In this document: piece by piece, positions 42,492 to 51,886 of the stretch
Numbering within the stretch: position 1 is the first letter of the stretch
Layout of the letters: each line of letters starts with the position of its first letter
Assembly: GCF_051603425.1 (NCBI RefSeq)
Contig: NZ_CP194411.1
Span: forward strand, 124,001 to 188,000
DNA: 64,000 bases
Reading direction: 5' to 3'
From: Selenomonas sputigena_A
GTDB taxonomy: Bacteria; Bacillota; Negativicutes; Selenomonadales; Selenomonadaceae
Translations under genes and position numbers: made by a program
Notes under the pieces: model-generated
Databases searched by the model: none
What the model saw: only the letters and a program-made list of their open reading frames with translations
Told to the model about the DNA's origin: nothing

Positions 42492-43198
42492 ATAAGCTTC
42501 TCCTCCAGTGCAGCTATTTTCTTTCTTACGGCTTCATAGCCGGCGCTTTTTTTCGCGCTCTCGCTTTTCCCTATACCGTTCGCAATGCGGCGCTCCCGTG
42601 AAAGCAGCCGCTCGATATGGCGCCGCAAAAGCGGCGGCTTCTTCCGCCAGAGCACCGGACCGATTTCAAGGAGCAGGGCATCGGGCTTTTTTTCTTCCCC
42701 CGGCTCTGCCAAAAGAATCTCGTATATCCTGCCGTCCTCCAGCGCCAACGCCTCGTCGGCGATATGCCAGCCATGATCGTACAACCAAGCGCGCAGCTCT
42801 GCCGCATCATTCTGCGGCTGCAGCACGAGGCTCTTCACTTCCGTGAGCACGGCGGCGCCTTCTGCAAGTATGTGGCAGATGAGCGATCCTCCCATGCCCG
42901 CAACGGCAACGGCGTCGACTTCCCCGGGTGCAAGGACGGTGAGCCCGTCCCCTCGGCGCACCTCGATGTTCTTTGCCTTCCGGCTCTGCACTGCTCGGTT
43001 TGCCGCTTCAAAGGGACCCGCATGCACATCGGCGGCAACGGCACAGGAGATTTTACCGGCAGCGAGCAGTTCCAGCGGCAGGCCGGCATGATCCGTCCCG
43101 ATATCGGCAAGACGGGCTCCCGTGTGCACGAAAGCTGCGACAGCCGCCAGACGCGCACCAAGCCCCTGCTTTTTTCGCACGCCCTCCCTGCCTTTCAA
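42485..43198 (-). CDS. trmK: tRNA (adenine-22-N1)-methyltransferase
   Basis: SAM-dependent enzyme making m1A22 in tRNA. 237 residues: VHTGARLADIGTDHAGLPLE (SAM motif I), AADVHAGPFEAANRAV, RRGDGLTVLAPGEVDAVAVA, GMGGSLICHIL and the C-terminal helical region. The TTG at 43198 overlaps the rpoD stop (TTGA) and has AAGGA nine bases upstream. Located between rpoD and the Nif3-family gene as in Bacillus. Confidence 0.93.
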   Translation of the reverse strand: MKGREGVRKKQGLGARLAAVAAFVHTGARLADIGTDHAGLPLELLAAGKISCAVAADVHAGPFEAANRAVQSRKAKNIEVRRGDGLTVLAPGEVDAVAVAGMGGSLICHILAEGAAVLTEVKSLVLQPQNDAAELRAWLYDHGWHIADEALALEDGRIYEILLAEPGEEKKPDALLLEIGPVLWRKKPPLLRRHIERLLSRERRIANGIGKSESAKKSAGYEAVRKKIAALEEKLIW

Positions 43199-44319
43199 TC
43201 AAGAAAATCCTTGAGCTTGCGGCTGCGGCTCGGATGGCGCAGCTTGCGAAGAGCCTTGGCCTCGATCTGGCGGATACGCTCGCGCGTCACGCCGAAATTC
43301 TGTCCGACTTCCTCAAGCGTGCGCGCCCTGCCGTCATCCAGGCCGAAGCGCAGGCGCAGAACCTTTTCTTCCCGCGGTGTCAAGGTATCGAGGACTTCCT
43401 CAAGCTGCTCCTTCAAGAGCATGAAGGACGCCGCCTCTGCCGGCGCCGGCGCATCCTGGTCCTCGATGAAATCGCCGAGGTGGGAATCCTCCTCCTCGCC
43501 TATCGGCGTCTCAAGGGAAACAGGCTCCTGGGCAATCTTCATGATCTCGCGCACGCGTTCCACGCTGATTTCCATGGCTTCGGCGATCTCCTCCGGCGCC
43601 GGCTCACGGCCCAGCTGCTGCAGCAGCTGGCGCGATACGCGGATCAGTTTGTTGATCGTCTCGACCATATGCACAGGGATGCGAATCGTACGCGCCTGAT
43701 CCGCGATGGCGCGCGTAATGGCCTGGCGGATCCACCACGTCGCATAAGTGCTGAACTTATACCCCTTGTTGTAATCGAACTTTTCCACGGCCTTGATGAG
43801 CCCCAGATTGCCTTCCTGGATGAGGTCAAGGAAAAGCATGCCCCGTCCGACATAGCGTTTCGCTATGCTCACGACGAGACGCAGGTTTGCCTCAGCCAAT
43901 GCCTTCTGCGCCGTTTCGTCGCCGTTTTCCATGCGCTTGGCCAAATCGATTTCCTCATCGGCAGACAAAAGGGGTACGCGGCCGATTTCCTTGAGATACA
44001 TGCGCACCGGATCATCTATGCTGATGCCCTCGGGGATGCTCAAGTCAATATCCGCCTCTTCCTCCGGCTTTTCCTCCTCGTTCTCCGTCTGGCTGCGATT
44101 CGAGTCGTCAACCACCTCGATGCCCTTGCGGTTGAAAGTTTCATACAGATCGTCAATCTCGTCAGGCGTGAGCTCCTGCTCCTGCAGCGCCGTCATCAGC
44201 TCACCATAGGTGAGCACGCCGCCGTTGCCGCGCCCCTTTTCCAAAAGGGATGCCACTACGGCAGAGCTATGGGTCGGCTTCCTGTCTTCCTCAAGGACAT
44301 CCTTCTTTGCCTCAGCCAT
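43195..44319 (-). CDS. rpoD: Primary sigma factor RpoD
   Basis: Housekeeping sigma-70. About 374 residues from the ATG at 44319 (AGGAGG nine bases upstream): region 1.1-like N-terminus, region 1.2 (DPVRMYLKEIGRVPLLSADE), 2.1-2.4 (LRLVVSIAKRYVGRGMLFLD, then YATWWIRQAITRAIADQART), region 3, and 4.1-4.2 (LTPREEKVLRLRFGLDDGRA, TRERIRQIEAKALRKLRHPS). The compact non-conserved region is normal for Firmicutes. Downstream of dnaG in the macromolecular synthesis operon, 78 nt after its stop. The promoters found here fit this factor. Confidence 0.97.
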   Translation of the reverse strand: MAEAKKDVLEEDRKPTHSSAVVASLLEKGRGNGGVLTYGELMTALQEQELTPDEIDDLYETFNRKGIEVVDDSNRSQTENEEEKPEEEADIDLSIPEGISIDDPVRMYLKEIGRVPLLSADEEIDLAKRMENGDETAQKALAEANLRLVVSIAKRYVGRGMLFLDLIQEGNLGLIKAVEKFDYNKGYKFSTYATWWIRQAITRAIADQARTIRIPVHMVETINKLIRVSRQLLQQLGREPAPEEIAEAMEISVERVREIMKIAQEPVSLETPIGEEEDSHLGDFIEDQDAPAPAEAASFMLLKEQLEEVLDTLTPREEKVLRLRFGLDDGRARTLEEVGQNFGVTRERIRQIEAKALRKLRHPSRSRKLKDFLD

Positions 44320-44397
44320 GAACTCGCGCCTCCTTTCTGCTGCTCTTTTCATTTTGCGGAACAAGGCTGTCCGCACTGGAAAATGCCTTTTCTTTGC

Positions 44398-46188
44398 TCA
44401 TAGTCCTTCCATTTCGTTCTTTATTCGCTGAATTTCTTCCAATTCCTGCAAAAATCGTGCGTCGTTTTCCTGTTCCCAACGATCGGCACGCCGCGTATGC
44501 TCCTCGTAAAGCTGGGCAAGATGCGCCTTGCGGAGTTGATGCATCGCATCCTCATAGGCCTCCAGCAAACGAGGCGTCTCGCCGCCCGCCTCCTCGACGA
44601 GGGCACGGCTGAGCTCGGCAGAAGCTTCCTCGGAAAGCTCCGCCTGGGCTCTTACATCCGTCGGGATTTCACCCGCGAGATAGAGCCCGTGCATCCATGC
44701 CAAAACCTCCGCCTGTTCCTTCACCGGGAATGTCTCGAAAGGGACGAGGGATGCTATATGTTCGGTTGCCCCCGCATCCTGCCAGGCCGTTCGCAAAACG
44801 ATGCGTCCCGCCCGCCGCAAGGCGTCATCCACCTTCCGAAACGCGCGCCGCGTCGTTTCCCGCGCAGACGCAGGCTGCGACAAGGAGCCGGCAACACGGC
44901 CGATCTCGGCACGAACCAGCCCTTCATCGAGCGTCAGATCCCGCGCCACGCGCAGGACATAGCTGTTGAGCTCCGCCGGACTCCGTATCTCGCCGAGCAC
45001 GGGCAGAAGAGCTGAAAGCGCATCCAGCCTTCCCTGCAGGCTCTCCCTGTCCGCCGTTTCCAAAACGCGCGCGAGACGGTATTCCACAAGCGGCACGGCC
45101 TCCTCGACCAGCGTCTTGAATGCCGCCGCGCCGTTGTTCCTTATAAATTCATCGGGATCCTTTCCCTCGGGCACTCGCAGAACCTTGACGGCGGCTCCCG
45201 CCGCACGGGCAATGGAAAGCGCCCGCAGCGTCGCCTCCTGTCCCGCCGCATCGCTGTCGTAGCAAAAGCGGATCTCCGGCGCATAGCGCGTCAAGAGCTT
45301 GCATTGCTCCATCGTAAAGGAGGTCCCAAGGGAAGCAACGACATTTTCAATGCCGGCCGCCGCCACAGAAATCGCATCCATATACCCCTCGACGACGATG
45401 GAGAAGCCGGCGCGCGTTATCGCGCGATGAGCCCTGTCGAGACCGAAAAGCAAAAAACGCTTGTTGAAAACGACGGTTTCAGGCGAATTCAGATACTTGG
45501 GCTGGCCGTCACTGAGGACACGTCCGCCAAAAGCCACGACGCGCCCCCTGGCATCACGGATCGGAATGATCACGCGATCGCGAAAGCGGTCATAATAGCC
45601 CTCGCCCTTCGCGCGCTTCACCGCCAGACCGCTTTCCACGAGAAGGGTGGGCGCAATACCGCGCTTCCCGAAGGCCTTCACAAGCTTGTCCCAGGCAGGG
45701 GGCGCATAGCCGATCCCAAAAGCCTCGATCACCGCCGCATCCACGCCGCGTCCCATAAGATACGCCTTCGCAGGCGCACCGTAGCGGGTTTTTGTCAGGC
45801 AGTTATGAAAAAACGCCTGCGCCATCTCATGCACCCTGCGGAGCGCCTCTACCTTCTCATCATGCGCGATTTGCGCCGGAGTACGCTCCCGCGCCGGCAA
45901 GGGAATATTGAGTTTCTCCGCCTGAAACTTGATCGCCTCGAAATAAGAAATGTTTTCAATCAATGAGAGGAACTTGAATACATTGCCCCCGGCATGGCAG
46001 CCGAAGCAATAAAAAAATCCCTGTTCGGGGACCACCGAAAAAGACGGTGTATTCTCATGATGGAAAGGACAGCAGCCCCAGTAACGGTTTCCTTTTTTCT
46101 TCAACGCGACGTAAGAGGAGACGACGGAAACGATGTCCGCTTCCGAGCGCACGCGCTCTACAAAAGCGTCCAGCGCCTCATTTTTCAT
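44398..46188 (-). CDS. dnaG: DNA primase
   Basis: Synthesises RNA primers at the replication fork. 596 residues: zinc-binding domain (CPFHHENTPSFSV, FYCFGCHAGGNVFKFL), the RNA-polymerase core (about 110-430) with FGGRVLSDGQPKYLNSPET, TOPRIM motifs VVEGYMDAISV and RFCYDSDAAGQEATLRAL, and a C-terminal helicase-interaction region. ATG at 46188 with AAGGA nine bases upstream. Heads the dnaG-rpoD-trmK-nif3 unit. Confidence 0.96.
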   Translation of the reverse strand: MKNEALDAFVERVRSEADIVSVVSSYVALKKKGNRYWGCCPFHHENTPSFSVVPEQGFFYCFGCHAGGNVFKFLSLIENISYFEAIKFQAEKLNIPLPARERTPAQIAHDEKVEALRRVHEMAQAFFHNCLTKTRYGAPAKAYLMGRGVDAAVIEAFGIGYAPPAWDKLVKAFGKRGIAPTLLVESGLAVKRAKGEGYYDRFRDRVIIPIRDARGRVVAFGGRVLSDGQPKYLNSPETVVFNKRFLLFGLDRAHRAITRAGFSIVVEGYMDAISVAAAGIENVVASLGTSFTMEQCKLLTRYAPEIRFCYDSDAAGQEATLRALSIARAAGAAVKVLRVPEGKDPDEFIRNNGAAAFKTLVEEAVPLVEYRLARVLETADRESLQGRLDALSALLPVLGEIRSPAELNSYVLRVARDLTLDEGLVRAEIGRVAGSLSQPASARETTRRAFRKVDDALRRAGRIVLRTAWQDAGATEHIASLVPFETFPVKEQAEVLAWMHGLYLAGEIPTDVRAQAELSEEASAELSRALVEEAGGETPRLLEAYEDAMHQLRKAHLAQLYEEHTRRADRWEQENDARFLQELEEIQRIKNEMEGL

Positions 46189-46273
46189 ACGCTTTCATCC
46201 TTTGCCGCTTCCCTCTCTTCCACGCAGGAAATCCGAACCCTGCCCCACTAAATTTTATATTCCCTACAAAATG

Positions 46274-46301
46274 AAAATATCCTCTTTTTTCCCCTTGACA
46301 A
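46274..46301 (-). promoter_or_regulatory. Candidate promoter of dnaG-rpoD
   Basis: Minus strand TTGTCA (46296-46301), 16-nt spacer, TATTTT (46274-46279), about 85 nt upstream of the dnaG ATG in an A/T-rich patch. Confidence 0.4.
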
Positions 46302-46373
46302 TCGGAGAAAAATTTGCTCACTGCAGCCTCCCTGCAGCAAACAAAGGAAGCGGCACGAGGCGGCAGCGGCGCC

Positions 46374-47381
46374 TCATTCGCCGCCCGGCACGGAAAAGCC
46401 GACAGGCGGCATGAAGATGCGGGCAAACGTATGGACAGCGTAGTTGTCACTGAGCCCCGCCACATAGTCGACAACGGTCTGCCGGCGCCCCCAGCGCGCT
46501 TCGCGCACACGGAATTCCTCAGGAAGCTCCGCGAAATGTTCCATATAGTAACCGAAGAGCTCGCGCAATACAAAGACGGCCTGCCGCCTTTCCCTCGCCA
46601 GTCGGTCCGAATGATAGATCTGCTTGAACATAAAGGCGCGAAACACGTCCATGACCTCCTGCATTTTCGGCGAGAGCAGGATGTCATCCCGCTCCGTCGA
46701 CTGCACGATGAGGTCCGAGACCATGCCCGTAATCATCTCCGAAGTCGTCCCTCCGATCGTCTCATAAACGATTTTGGGCAAATCTCCCGCCTGCAGCATA
46801 CCGGCTCGTATACTGTCATCATAATCGTGGCAAAGGTAAGCGATGCGATCGGCAATGCGCACGATACGGCCCTCCAGCGTCTTGGGCCTATGCTTTCCCG
46901 TATGGTTCACGATGCCGTCCTTCACTTCAAAAGTAAGATTCAGCCCCTCGCCCTCGCGTTCCAAATATTCGACGACGCGCAGGCTTTGCTCGTTGTGCGC
47001 GAAGTGCCCGATGATTTCCGCCATCGCCGCCTCTCCCGCATGGCCGAACGGCGTATGCCCGACATCGTGACCCAGAGCGATCGCCTCCGTCAGATCTTCG
47101 TTGAGCCAAAGCCCGCGTGCAATCGTGCGCGCGATCTGCGACACCTCGAGGCTGTGCGTCATGCGCGTGCGGTAATGATCTCCCGACACGATGTAGACCT
47201 GCGTCTTGCGTTTCAGGCGGCGAAACGCCTTCGAGTGCAGGATGCGGTCGCGGTCGCGTTGGAAATCCGTGCGAAACGGGCAGGCATCGATGGGCTTGTT
47301 CCTATGGCTTTCCCTGCTCTTCGCCGCCCAGGGCGAAAGCATCGTATATTCCAGCTCCTCACGCTTTTCCCGTATCGTCAT
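46374..47381 (-). CDS. Deoxyguanosinetriphosphate triphosphohydrolase-like HD protein
   Basis: dNTPase-like metal-dependent phosphohydrolase. About 335 residues from the ATG at 47381 (AGGGG eight bases upstream). It has RDRDRILHSKAFRRLKRKTQ, the HD motifs RMTHSLEVSQIARTIAR and ALGHDVGHTPFGHAGE, and GIVNHTGKHRPKTLEGRIVR, as in the short Dgt-like clade widespread in Firmicutes, often next to dnaG. Substrate is inferred from the family. Confidence 0.93.
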   Translation of the reverse strand: MTIREKREELEYTMLSPWAAKSRESHRNKPIDACPFRTDFQRDRDRILHSKAFRRLKRKTQVYIVSGDHYRTRMTHSLEVSQIARTIARGLWLNEDLTEAIALGHDVGHTPFGHAGEAAMAEIIGHFAHNEQSLRVVEYLEREGEGLNLTFEVKDGIVNHTGKHRPKTLEGRIVRIADRIAYLCHDYDDSIRAGMLQAGDLPKIVYETIGGTTSEMITGMVSDLIVQSTERDDILLSPKMQEVMDVFRAFMFKQIYHSDRLARERRQAVFVLRELFGYYMEHFAELPEEFRVREARWGRRQTVVDYVAGLSDNYAVHTFARIFMPPVGFSVPGGE

Positions 47382-47586
47382 CGTGCCGTCCCCTTTCCGC
47401 GCTCCTCCGCTGCCAGACGGTGCCATGGCAAAGCGGCATTTCTTTCTGCTATATTCGTATAAATACGGCAGAGCCGCCTCTTTGTCCTGCCAAATTCTGT
47501 ACTAAGAAAAATCTTACTGGAAAAACGCCGCCGCTTGCTGTATCATAGAGAAAAGATTTTTTTCTCAGCAGAAAGGAAGAACCACC

Positions 47587-48123
47587 GTGAAAAAACTGCG
47601 CTTTTCGTTTCTTTTGCTCCTTGCACTCCTCTCTTTGGCTGCTGCAGCCTCTGCCGCGCCCAAGTTCACCTACGATTCCATGCGCCTCGACTTCTCTGCC
47701 GGACGCTGCATCTTCGACGGGAATGTGCGCATCGCCGACAACGGCCGTACCGTTTCCGCCGACCATGCCGAGGTGGACATCAAGACTGCCCTGAAATTCC
47801 TGAAAAACGGCGTATTCGACACCTCAACCAACCAGGAGGTCACAGACTTCGAAGTCTGGTGCGAAGGCTCCATCGTCGTCGAACAGCAGGGCCTCAAACT
47901 GACAAGCGACAAGGCACATGTCATCGGCGAAAGCCACGATGTCGCCGTTGAGGGCAATGTCCTGCTTGAGCGCCCCGGCCTCTCCATTCGTGCCTCCAGC
48001 GGTATCTTCAACTGGGATACACAAATCGCCCAGTTCGACGACAACGTAAAGATCAAGAAAAACGGCACTGAAATCCGGGCAGACCACACCTTCTACGACG
48101 TAGGAAAGGACGAGCTCCTGTAA
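47587..48123 (+). CDS. LptA/OstA-like periplasmic LPS-transport protein
   Basis: 178 residues with a signal peptide (KKLRFSFLLLLALLSLAAAA, cleavage near ASAAP) and an OstA/LptA beta-jellyroll repeat pattern (FDGNVRIADNGRTVSADHAE, VEGNVLLERPGLSIRASSGI, FDDNVKIKKNGTEIRADHTF). LptA bridges the inner and outer membrane during lipopolysaccharide export, so this gene is direct evidence for a diderm envelope. GTG start with AAGGAAG upstream. No other lpt gene is in the window. Confidence 0.82.
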   Translation: MKKLRFSFLLLLALLSLAAAASAAPKFTYDSMRLDFSAGRCIFDGNVRIADNGRTVSADHAEVDIKTALKFLKNGVFDTSTNQEVTDFEVWCEGSIVVEQQGLKLTSDKAHVIGESHDVAVEGNVLLERPGLSIRASSGIFNWDTQIAQFDDNVKIKKNGTEIRADHTFYDVGKDELL

Positions 48124-48202
48124 GGCAGCCTCGAAAAACCCGACGACGCAGATCCGGATGCCGCCGCGCTGCGATTTCCTGCACGGCGGCTCCTGCAAAC
48201 CA

Positions 48203-48253
48203 AAGCCCTCCCATTTCTCCGCAATCAATCGAGGGGAATGGGAGGGCTTCTTT
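48203..48253 (+). terminator. Terminator between convergent lptA-like and trpB
   Basis: Arms AAGCCCTCCCATT (48203-48215) and AATGGGAGGGCTT (48237-48249) form a perfect 13-bp stem with a 21-nt loop, followed by CTTTGC. Could act in both directions. Confidence 0.75.
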
Positions 48254-48329
48254 GCATTTTTACAAAACGGTTTGCCCAGCGAGGCGGCCGCAGAAAAAAT
48301 CACTCCCGGAGGCCGCAGCTTCTATGCAG

Positions 48330-49553
48330 TCAGTCGAAGGAAAGATACTTCTCTCCCGTACCGTACTTCTCAATGACATAATCGAGATCCTTGTCCCCGC
48401 GGCCGCTGAGGTTCACGAGAATGGACCCCGTGTCCATTTCCTTGGCCCGACGGATGGCATAGGCAACCGCATGGGAGCTTTCAAGCGCGGGAATGATGCC
48501 CTCATAACGCGAGAGCTTGAAGAACGCGCCCACTGCCTCTTCGTCCGTCGCCGTATCGTATTTCACCCGGCCGACCTCGCGCAAAAAGGCATGCTCAGGG
48601 CCGACAGAGGGATAGTCCAGCCCGCTCGCGATCGAATAGACAGGCGCAGGCTCGCCGTCCTTGTCCTTGAGCATGATGCTGTCGAAACCGTGCATGACGC
48701 CCTCCGCACCATACGTCATAGAAGCCGCATGATCGCCGAGTTTCGCACCAAGTCCCAGCGGCTCCACGCCGACAATCTCCACGGGATCGTCGAGGAACGG
48801 CACGAACATGCCGATGGAATTGCTGCCGCCGCCCACACAAGCCGTCACAACATCGGGCAGGAATCCCATCATCTCCCGGAACTGCTCACGCGCCTCGATG
48901 CCGACGACGGTCTGGAAATCACGCACCATCATCGGGAACGGATGCGGGCCGACAGCCGAACCGATGCAGTAAATCGTTTCCTTATAATTTACGAGGTAGT
49001 CCTCAAAAGCCGCATCAACAGCTTCCTTGAGCGTCTTCGCACCGCGCGTCACGGGCACGACCTTCGCGCCGAGCACTTTCATGCGCGCCACATTCGGAGC
49101 CTGCTTCTTGATATCGACCTCGCCCATATAAATCGTGCAGTCGAGACCGAAAAACGCCGCCGCCGTCGCAAGAGCCACGCCGTGCTGCCCCGCACCCGTC
49201 TCAGCGATGATGCGCTTCTTGCCCATGAACTTCGCGAGAAGTCCCTCGCCCATGCAGTGGTTGAGCTTATGCGCGCCCGAATGGTTCAAGTCCTCACGTT
49301 TCAAATAGATCTGGCAGTTGCCGATCCCGCGCGAAAGCCGCTCACAATGGTAGACCGGCGTCGGCCGTCCCTGAAACTCCCGCCGGATGCGCCGCAGCTC
49401 ACTGATGAACTGCGACGAATGGCAAATCGTCAGATACGCCTCATTGATTTCCTCAAACGCAGGCACAAGCTCCTCTGGCAAATACGCGCCGCCGTATTTG
49501 CCAAAACGCCCCTCCTTGTTCGGATATTCCTTCAAATAACGCTTATAATCCAT
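48330..49553 (-). CDS. trpB: Tryptophan synthase beta subunit
   Basis: PLP enzyme joining indole and serine. 407 residues: RFGKYGGAYLPEELVPAFEE, GRPTPVYHCERLSRGIGNCQ, the PLP lysine in HSGAHKLNHCMGEGLLAKFM, ETGAGQHGVALATAAAFFGL, CVGGGSNSIGMFVPFL and VNLSGRGDKDLDYV. The segment around the lysine reads AHKLNH rather than the more common SHKINN. No trpA is adjacent. It follows an M48 protease gene by 12 nt and has GGGAGAG before the ATG. Confidence 0.95.
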   Translation of the reverse strand: MDYKRYLKEYPNKEGRFGKYGGAYLPEELVPAFEEINEAYLTICHSSQFISELRRIRREFQGRPTPVYHCERLSRGIGNCQIYLKREDLNHSGAHKLNHCMGEGLLAKFMGKKRIIAETGAGQHGVALATAAAFFGLDCTIYMGEVDIKKQAPNVARMKVLGAKVVPVTRGAKTLKEAVDAAFEDYLVNYKETIYCIGSAVGPHPFPMMVRDFQTVVGIEAREQFREMMGFLPDVVTACVGGGSNSIGMFVPFLDDPVEIVGVEPLGLGAKLGDHAASMTYGAEGVMHGFDSIMLKDKDGEPAPVYSIASGLDYPSVGPEHAFLREVGRVKYDTATDEEAVGAFFKLSRYEGIIPALESSHAVAYAIRRAKEMDTGSILVNLSGRGDKDLDYVIEKYGTGEKYLSFD

Positions 49554-49565
49554 GCTTTCTCTCCC

Positions 49566-50678
49566 TCACTTGATTTGATTCAAACGTCCGGCGAGCGCGG
49601 AGGCCGCACCGCTGCCGGACACGCATTGCATAATGGGCTGGTTGCCCAGCATGACGATATCGCCGTCCGCATAGGCTTCCTTTTCATTCTGCCCATTATG
49701 ATAGGCCGCCGCCAGATTCCCCTGCACGAAATACGCCCGCTCCGCGCTGCTCATATCCCGCGTCTCGGGCGGTTGGACGAACGTCTTGCCGTTGACATAA
49801 ACAACGCCGTCCTTGACATCGACATGTCCGCCGCTGTACTCCTTCACCGTCTTTGCGTACTTGTCGCGCCGTTCCTTGTTCGTCGGATGATCGGACGGAT
49901 CGAACATCTCACTGACAAAATCCTGCGAATTGTTCCCCTGCTGCTCCATGAAGCGCTGCCAGACAGCAGCGGCGGCGCCAGGATTATACCCGGCATCCGT
50001 GATGTACTTGAGCGCCAGGCCGTCCGCTTCCCACTCATGCGCGCGCCCGATCGACACGCGGTCGATATGCGTGACAACCGTATTGAGCACGATATTGCGC
50101 AGAACCGTAGCATTCGTCACATTGGCAAGCACCTGCGCCCCGATTGCAACATCGATCTGCTTGCGCCAAGCATCCGCCACATGGTTCTTCATCCCATGCC
50201 CCATCTCATGCCCGATGACAACGGCGATTTCATCCTCGTTCTGCAAATAGCGAAAAAGGCCGCGATTGATCGACATCACATGCCCGAGAGAGCAAAACGC
50301 ATTGAACGAATCCTGGCGATTGATGAACCAAAGAAAAGGCTTCTTCCGCACCGACGGATCCGAAACGGCAATGCCGTCGGTCACGCGATTCATGACCCGC
50401 GCGCAAGTGCTCTCCCACGGAGACTCTTCCTCCACGCCGTATTTGTCCTTGAACATGGCAAAAAGCTGCTGCCGCCCCTCTTCCGTCTGGTCAAGCTCCT
50501 TGATCTGACGCTCCGCCTGCGCCTTGGCCTGGAACCCGCCGATGACCGTGCCGATAACCGCTCCCCAGCCGGCGTCTGCCGTAGGCGCCGGCTGCAGGGC
50601 GAAACTCACGCCAAAAGCCATTGTACAGGCAGTAATGCCGGCAACAAGGCGCTTTTTCCATAGATTCCCCTTCATCAT
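49566..50678 (-). CDS. Exported M48-family metalloprotease
   Basis: 370 residues from an ATG with GGGGAGG upstream. It has a signal peptide (KKRLVAGITACTMAFGVSFA), a short helical region, and a peptidase M48 domain with the zinc motif VIGHEMGHGMKNH and the downstream glutamate in HEWEADGLALKYI. The C-terminal third (about 280-370, VNGKTFVQPPETRDMSSAE) is family-specific. Relatives such as LoiP/BepA act on outer-membrane protein quality control; that role here is inference. In an apparent operon with trpB. Confidence 0.9.
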   Translation of the reverse strand: MMKGNLWKKRLVAGITACTMAFGVSFALQPAPTADAGWGAVIGTVIGGFQAKAQAERQIKELDQTEEGRQQLFAMFKDKYGVEEESPWESTCARVMNRVTDGIAVSDPSVRKKPFLWFINRQDSFNAFCSLGHVMSINRGLFRYLQNEDEIAVVIGHEMGHGMKNHVADAWRKQIDVAIGAQVLANVTNATVLRNIVLNTVVTHIDRVSIGRAHEWEADGLALKYITDAGYNPGAAAAVWQRFMEQQGNNSQDFVSEMFDPSDHPTNKERRDKYAKTVKEYSGGHVDVKDGVVYVNGKTFVQPPETRDMSSAERAYFVQGNLAAAYHNGQNEKEAYADGDIVMLGNQPIMQCVSGSGAASALAGRLNQIK

Positions 50679-50765
50679 TTTCCTCCCCTTCTTTCGAAGA
50701 ACCGCGAATATTGCAAACAATGTTTTGTTCCACTTCGACAAAGCAAATAGGAAACCCTTTTCCTG

Positions 50766-50825
50766 TGAAAAAATCAAGACTTGCGGTGCATCTTCCCACA
50801 GAAGATACGGCGCAAGTCTTGATTT
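50766..50825 (-). terminator. Terminator after the zinc-ribbon protein gene
   Basis: Minus strand stem with 15-bp arms (50811-50825 with 50771-50785, AAATCAAGACTTGCG), an inner ATCTTC/GAAGAT hairpin, followed by TTT after the stem (GATTTTTTC). Confidence 0.8.
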
Positions 50826-50847
50826 CATTTTTAATATATACGCCTCA

Positions 50848-51474
50848 TCACCGCTTGCCGTGCAGAGCCGGCGCCAAAAAGCCGATATCGCCGCCGTGCA
50901 CAAGATGGCGCAAATCCTCCGCACTCTCGGCCGGCAGGATCGCATGGCTGCCGCACGAGACACACTCGAGCAAAACAGAATTGCCATGCACCTGGGCGAT
51001 GAAGTCATGGCTGCCGCACGGGCAGACAATCTCCCCCGCCGCAGCAAACTCATGCACGCGATTGACAGCCTCGAGAAGGATCTGCTGCTTGCCGATGAAA
51101 TTCGTCCCCTCCGCCGGATGAAGCGCCTCAAATTCCGACTGGCTGAAGGCGAGCAATTCCTCGATAAAGCGGCGCTGACCGATATACCCGAGCTCAAAAT
51201 GATCCTGGCTGCAATAGACCTTCTCCAGGCGCATGCGCTTGAGTTGAGAAAACCGATAGCTCACAGCATGTTCCCTGCCGCAAGCCACACAGGCCACCCG
51301 GATCTCCAGGCGGCTTTTTTCCTGACGCACGAATACCGCCTGTTCGTGCGCACAGCTTTCACAATGAAGCACAAACCGCTTTGTGCCAAGAAAATACGGC
51401 ACATCGTGTACATGAATCTTCCCGCAGCGCTGGCAATAAAAGGCCACTGAACAAACGACATTACCGACAAGCAT
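50848..51474 (-). CDS. CpXC-like multi-zinc-ribbon protein of unknown function
   Basis: 208 residues from the ATG at 51474 (GGAGAG upstream). It has at least five CxxC-type pairs: CQRCGKIH, CESCAHEQ, CVACGREH, CPCGSHD and CVSCGSHA, implying two or more structural zinc sites. No catalytic motif recognised and no membrane segment. The first half (VVCSVAFYCQRCGKIHVHDV) resembles CpXC-domain proteins of Firmicutes. Transcribed alone between a tRNA pair and the M48 gene, with its own terminator. Confidence 0.55.
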   Translation of the reverse strand: MLVGNVVCSVAFYCQRCGKIHVHDVPYFLGTKRFVLHCESCAHEQAVFVRQEKSRLEIRVACVACGREHAVSYRFSQLKRMRLEKVYCSQDHFELGYIGQRRFIEELLAFSQSEFEALHPAEGTNFIGKQQILLEAVNRVHEFAAAGEIVCPCGSHDFIAQVHGNSVLLECVSCGSHAILPAESAEDLRHLVHGGDIGFLAPALHGKR

Positions 51475-51596
51475 AGCGGCTCTCCACTCTCCTTGCAAGA
51501 TCTCGCCCACATTTCTTTTGCTGAATACTTCGTCGCGAACGGAAAAAATCCTGCCGGACCATGTTATTAAAAAAGAACGAAAATCCATAGGGGCGC

Positions 51597-51633
51597 AAAA
51601 AAAGCGCCGTCTGCCTTCAAGACAAACGGCGCT
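51597..51633 (-). terminator. Terminator of the tRNA-Asn/tRNA-Glu transcript
   Basis: Minus strand AGCGCCGT and ACGGCGCT arms (51626-51633 with 51603-51610) followed by seven T residues. Confidence 0.85.
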
Positions 51634-51643
51634 GCCGATTCCA

Positions 51644-51718
51644 TGGTGACGCGTACGGGATTCGAACCCGTGAAGCCGCCGTGAAAGGGCGGTGTCTTAA
51701 CCTCTTGACCAACGCGCC
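51644..51718 (-). tRNA. tRNA-Glu (TTC)
   Basis: Minus strand cloverleaf GGCGCGT acceptor with ACGCGTC, anticodon stem CCGCC/GGCGG around CTTTCAC (anticodon TTC), T-arm GGGTTCGAATCCC and encoded CCA. Confidence 0.95.
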
Positions 51719-51720
51719 AT

Positions 51721-51796
51721 TGGCTCCTCGAGCAGGATTCGAACCTGCGACAACCTGATTAACAGTCAGGCGCTCTACCTACTGAGCTATCGAGGA
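51721..51796 (-). tRNA. tRNA-Asn (GTT)
   Basis: Acceptor TCCTCGA/TCGAGGA, anticodon loop CTGTTAA between CCTGA and TCAGG, T-loop GGTTCGAATCC, encoded CCA. Identical over all 76 nt to the tRNA-Asn at 63700-63775. Two nt upstream of tRNA-Glu. Confidence 0.95.
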
Positions 51797-51826
51797 ATAA
51801 AGGATGCTCATGCACCAGCAAGAGAT

Positions 51827-51855
51827 ATTATACATCATCGCACAGCGAGTTGCAA
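51827..51855 (-). promoter_or_regulatory. Promoter of the tRNA-Asn/tRNA-Glu unit
   Basis: Minus strand TTGCAA (51850-51855), 17-nt spacer, TATAAT (51827-51832), about 30 nt upstream of tRNA-Asn. Confidence 0.8.
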
Positions 51856-51886
51856 GCATTATTTTTTTCCGCAGGAAATGCGGGAT

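Noticed and set aside
48252..50663. Long plus-strand open frame of 803 codons
   Set aside because: It runs antisense through trpB and the M48 protease, both of which have complete family motifs and ribosome sites; long antisense frames are common in GC-rich genes.
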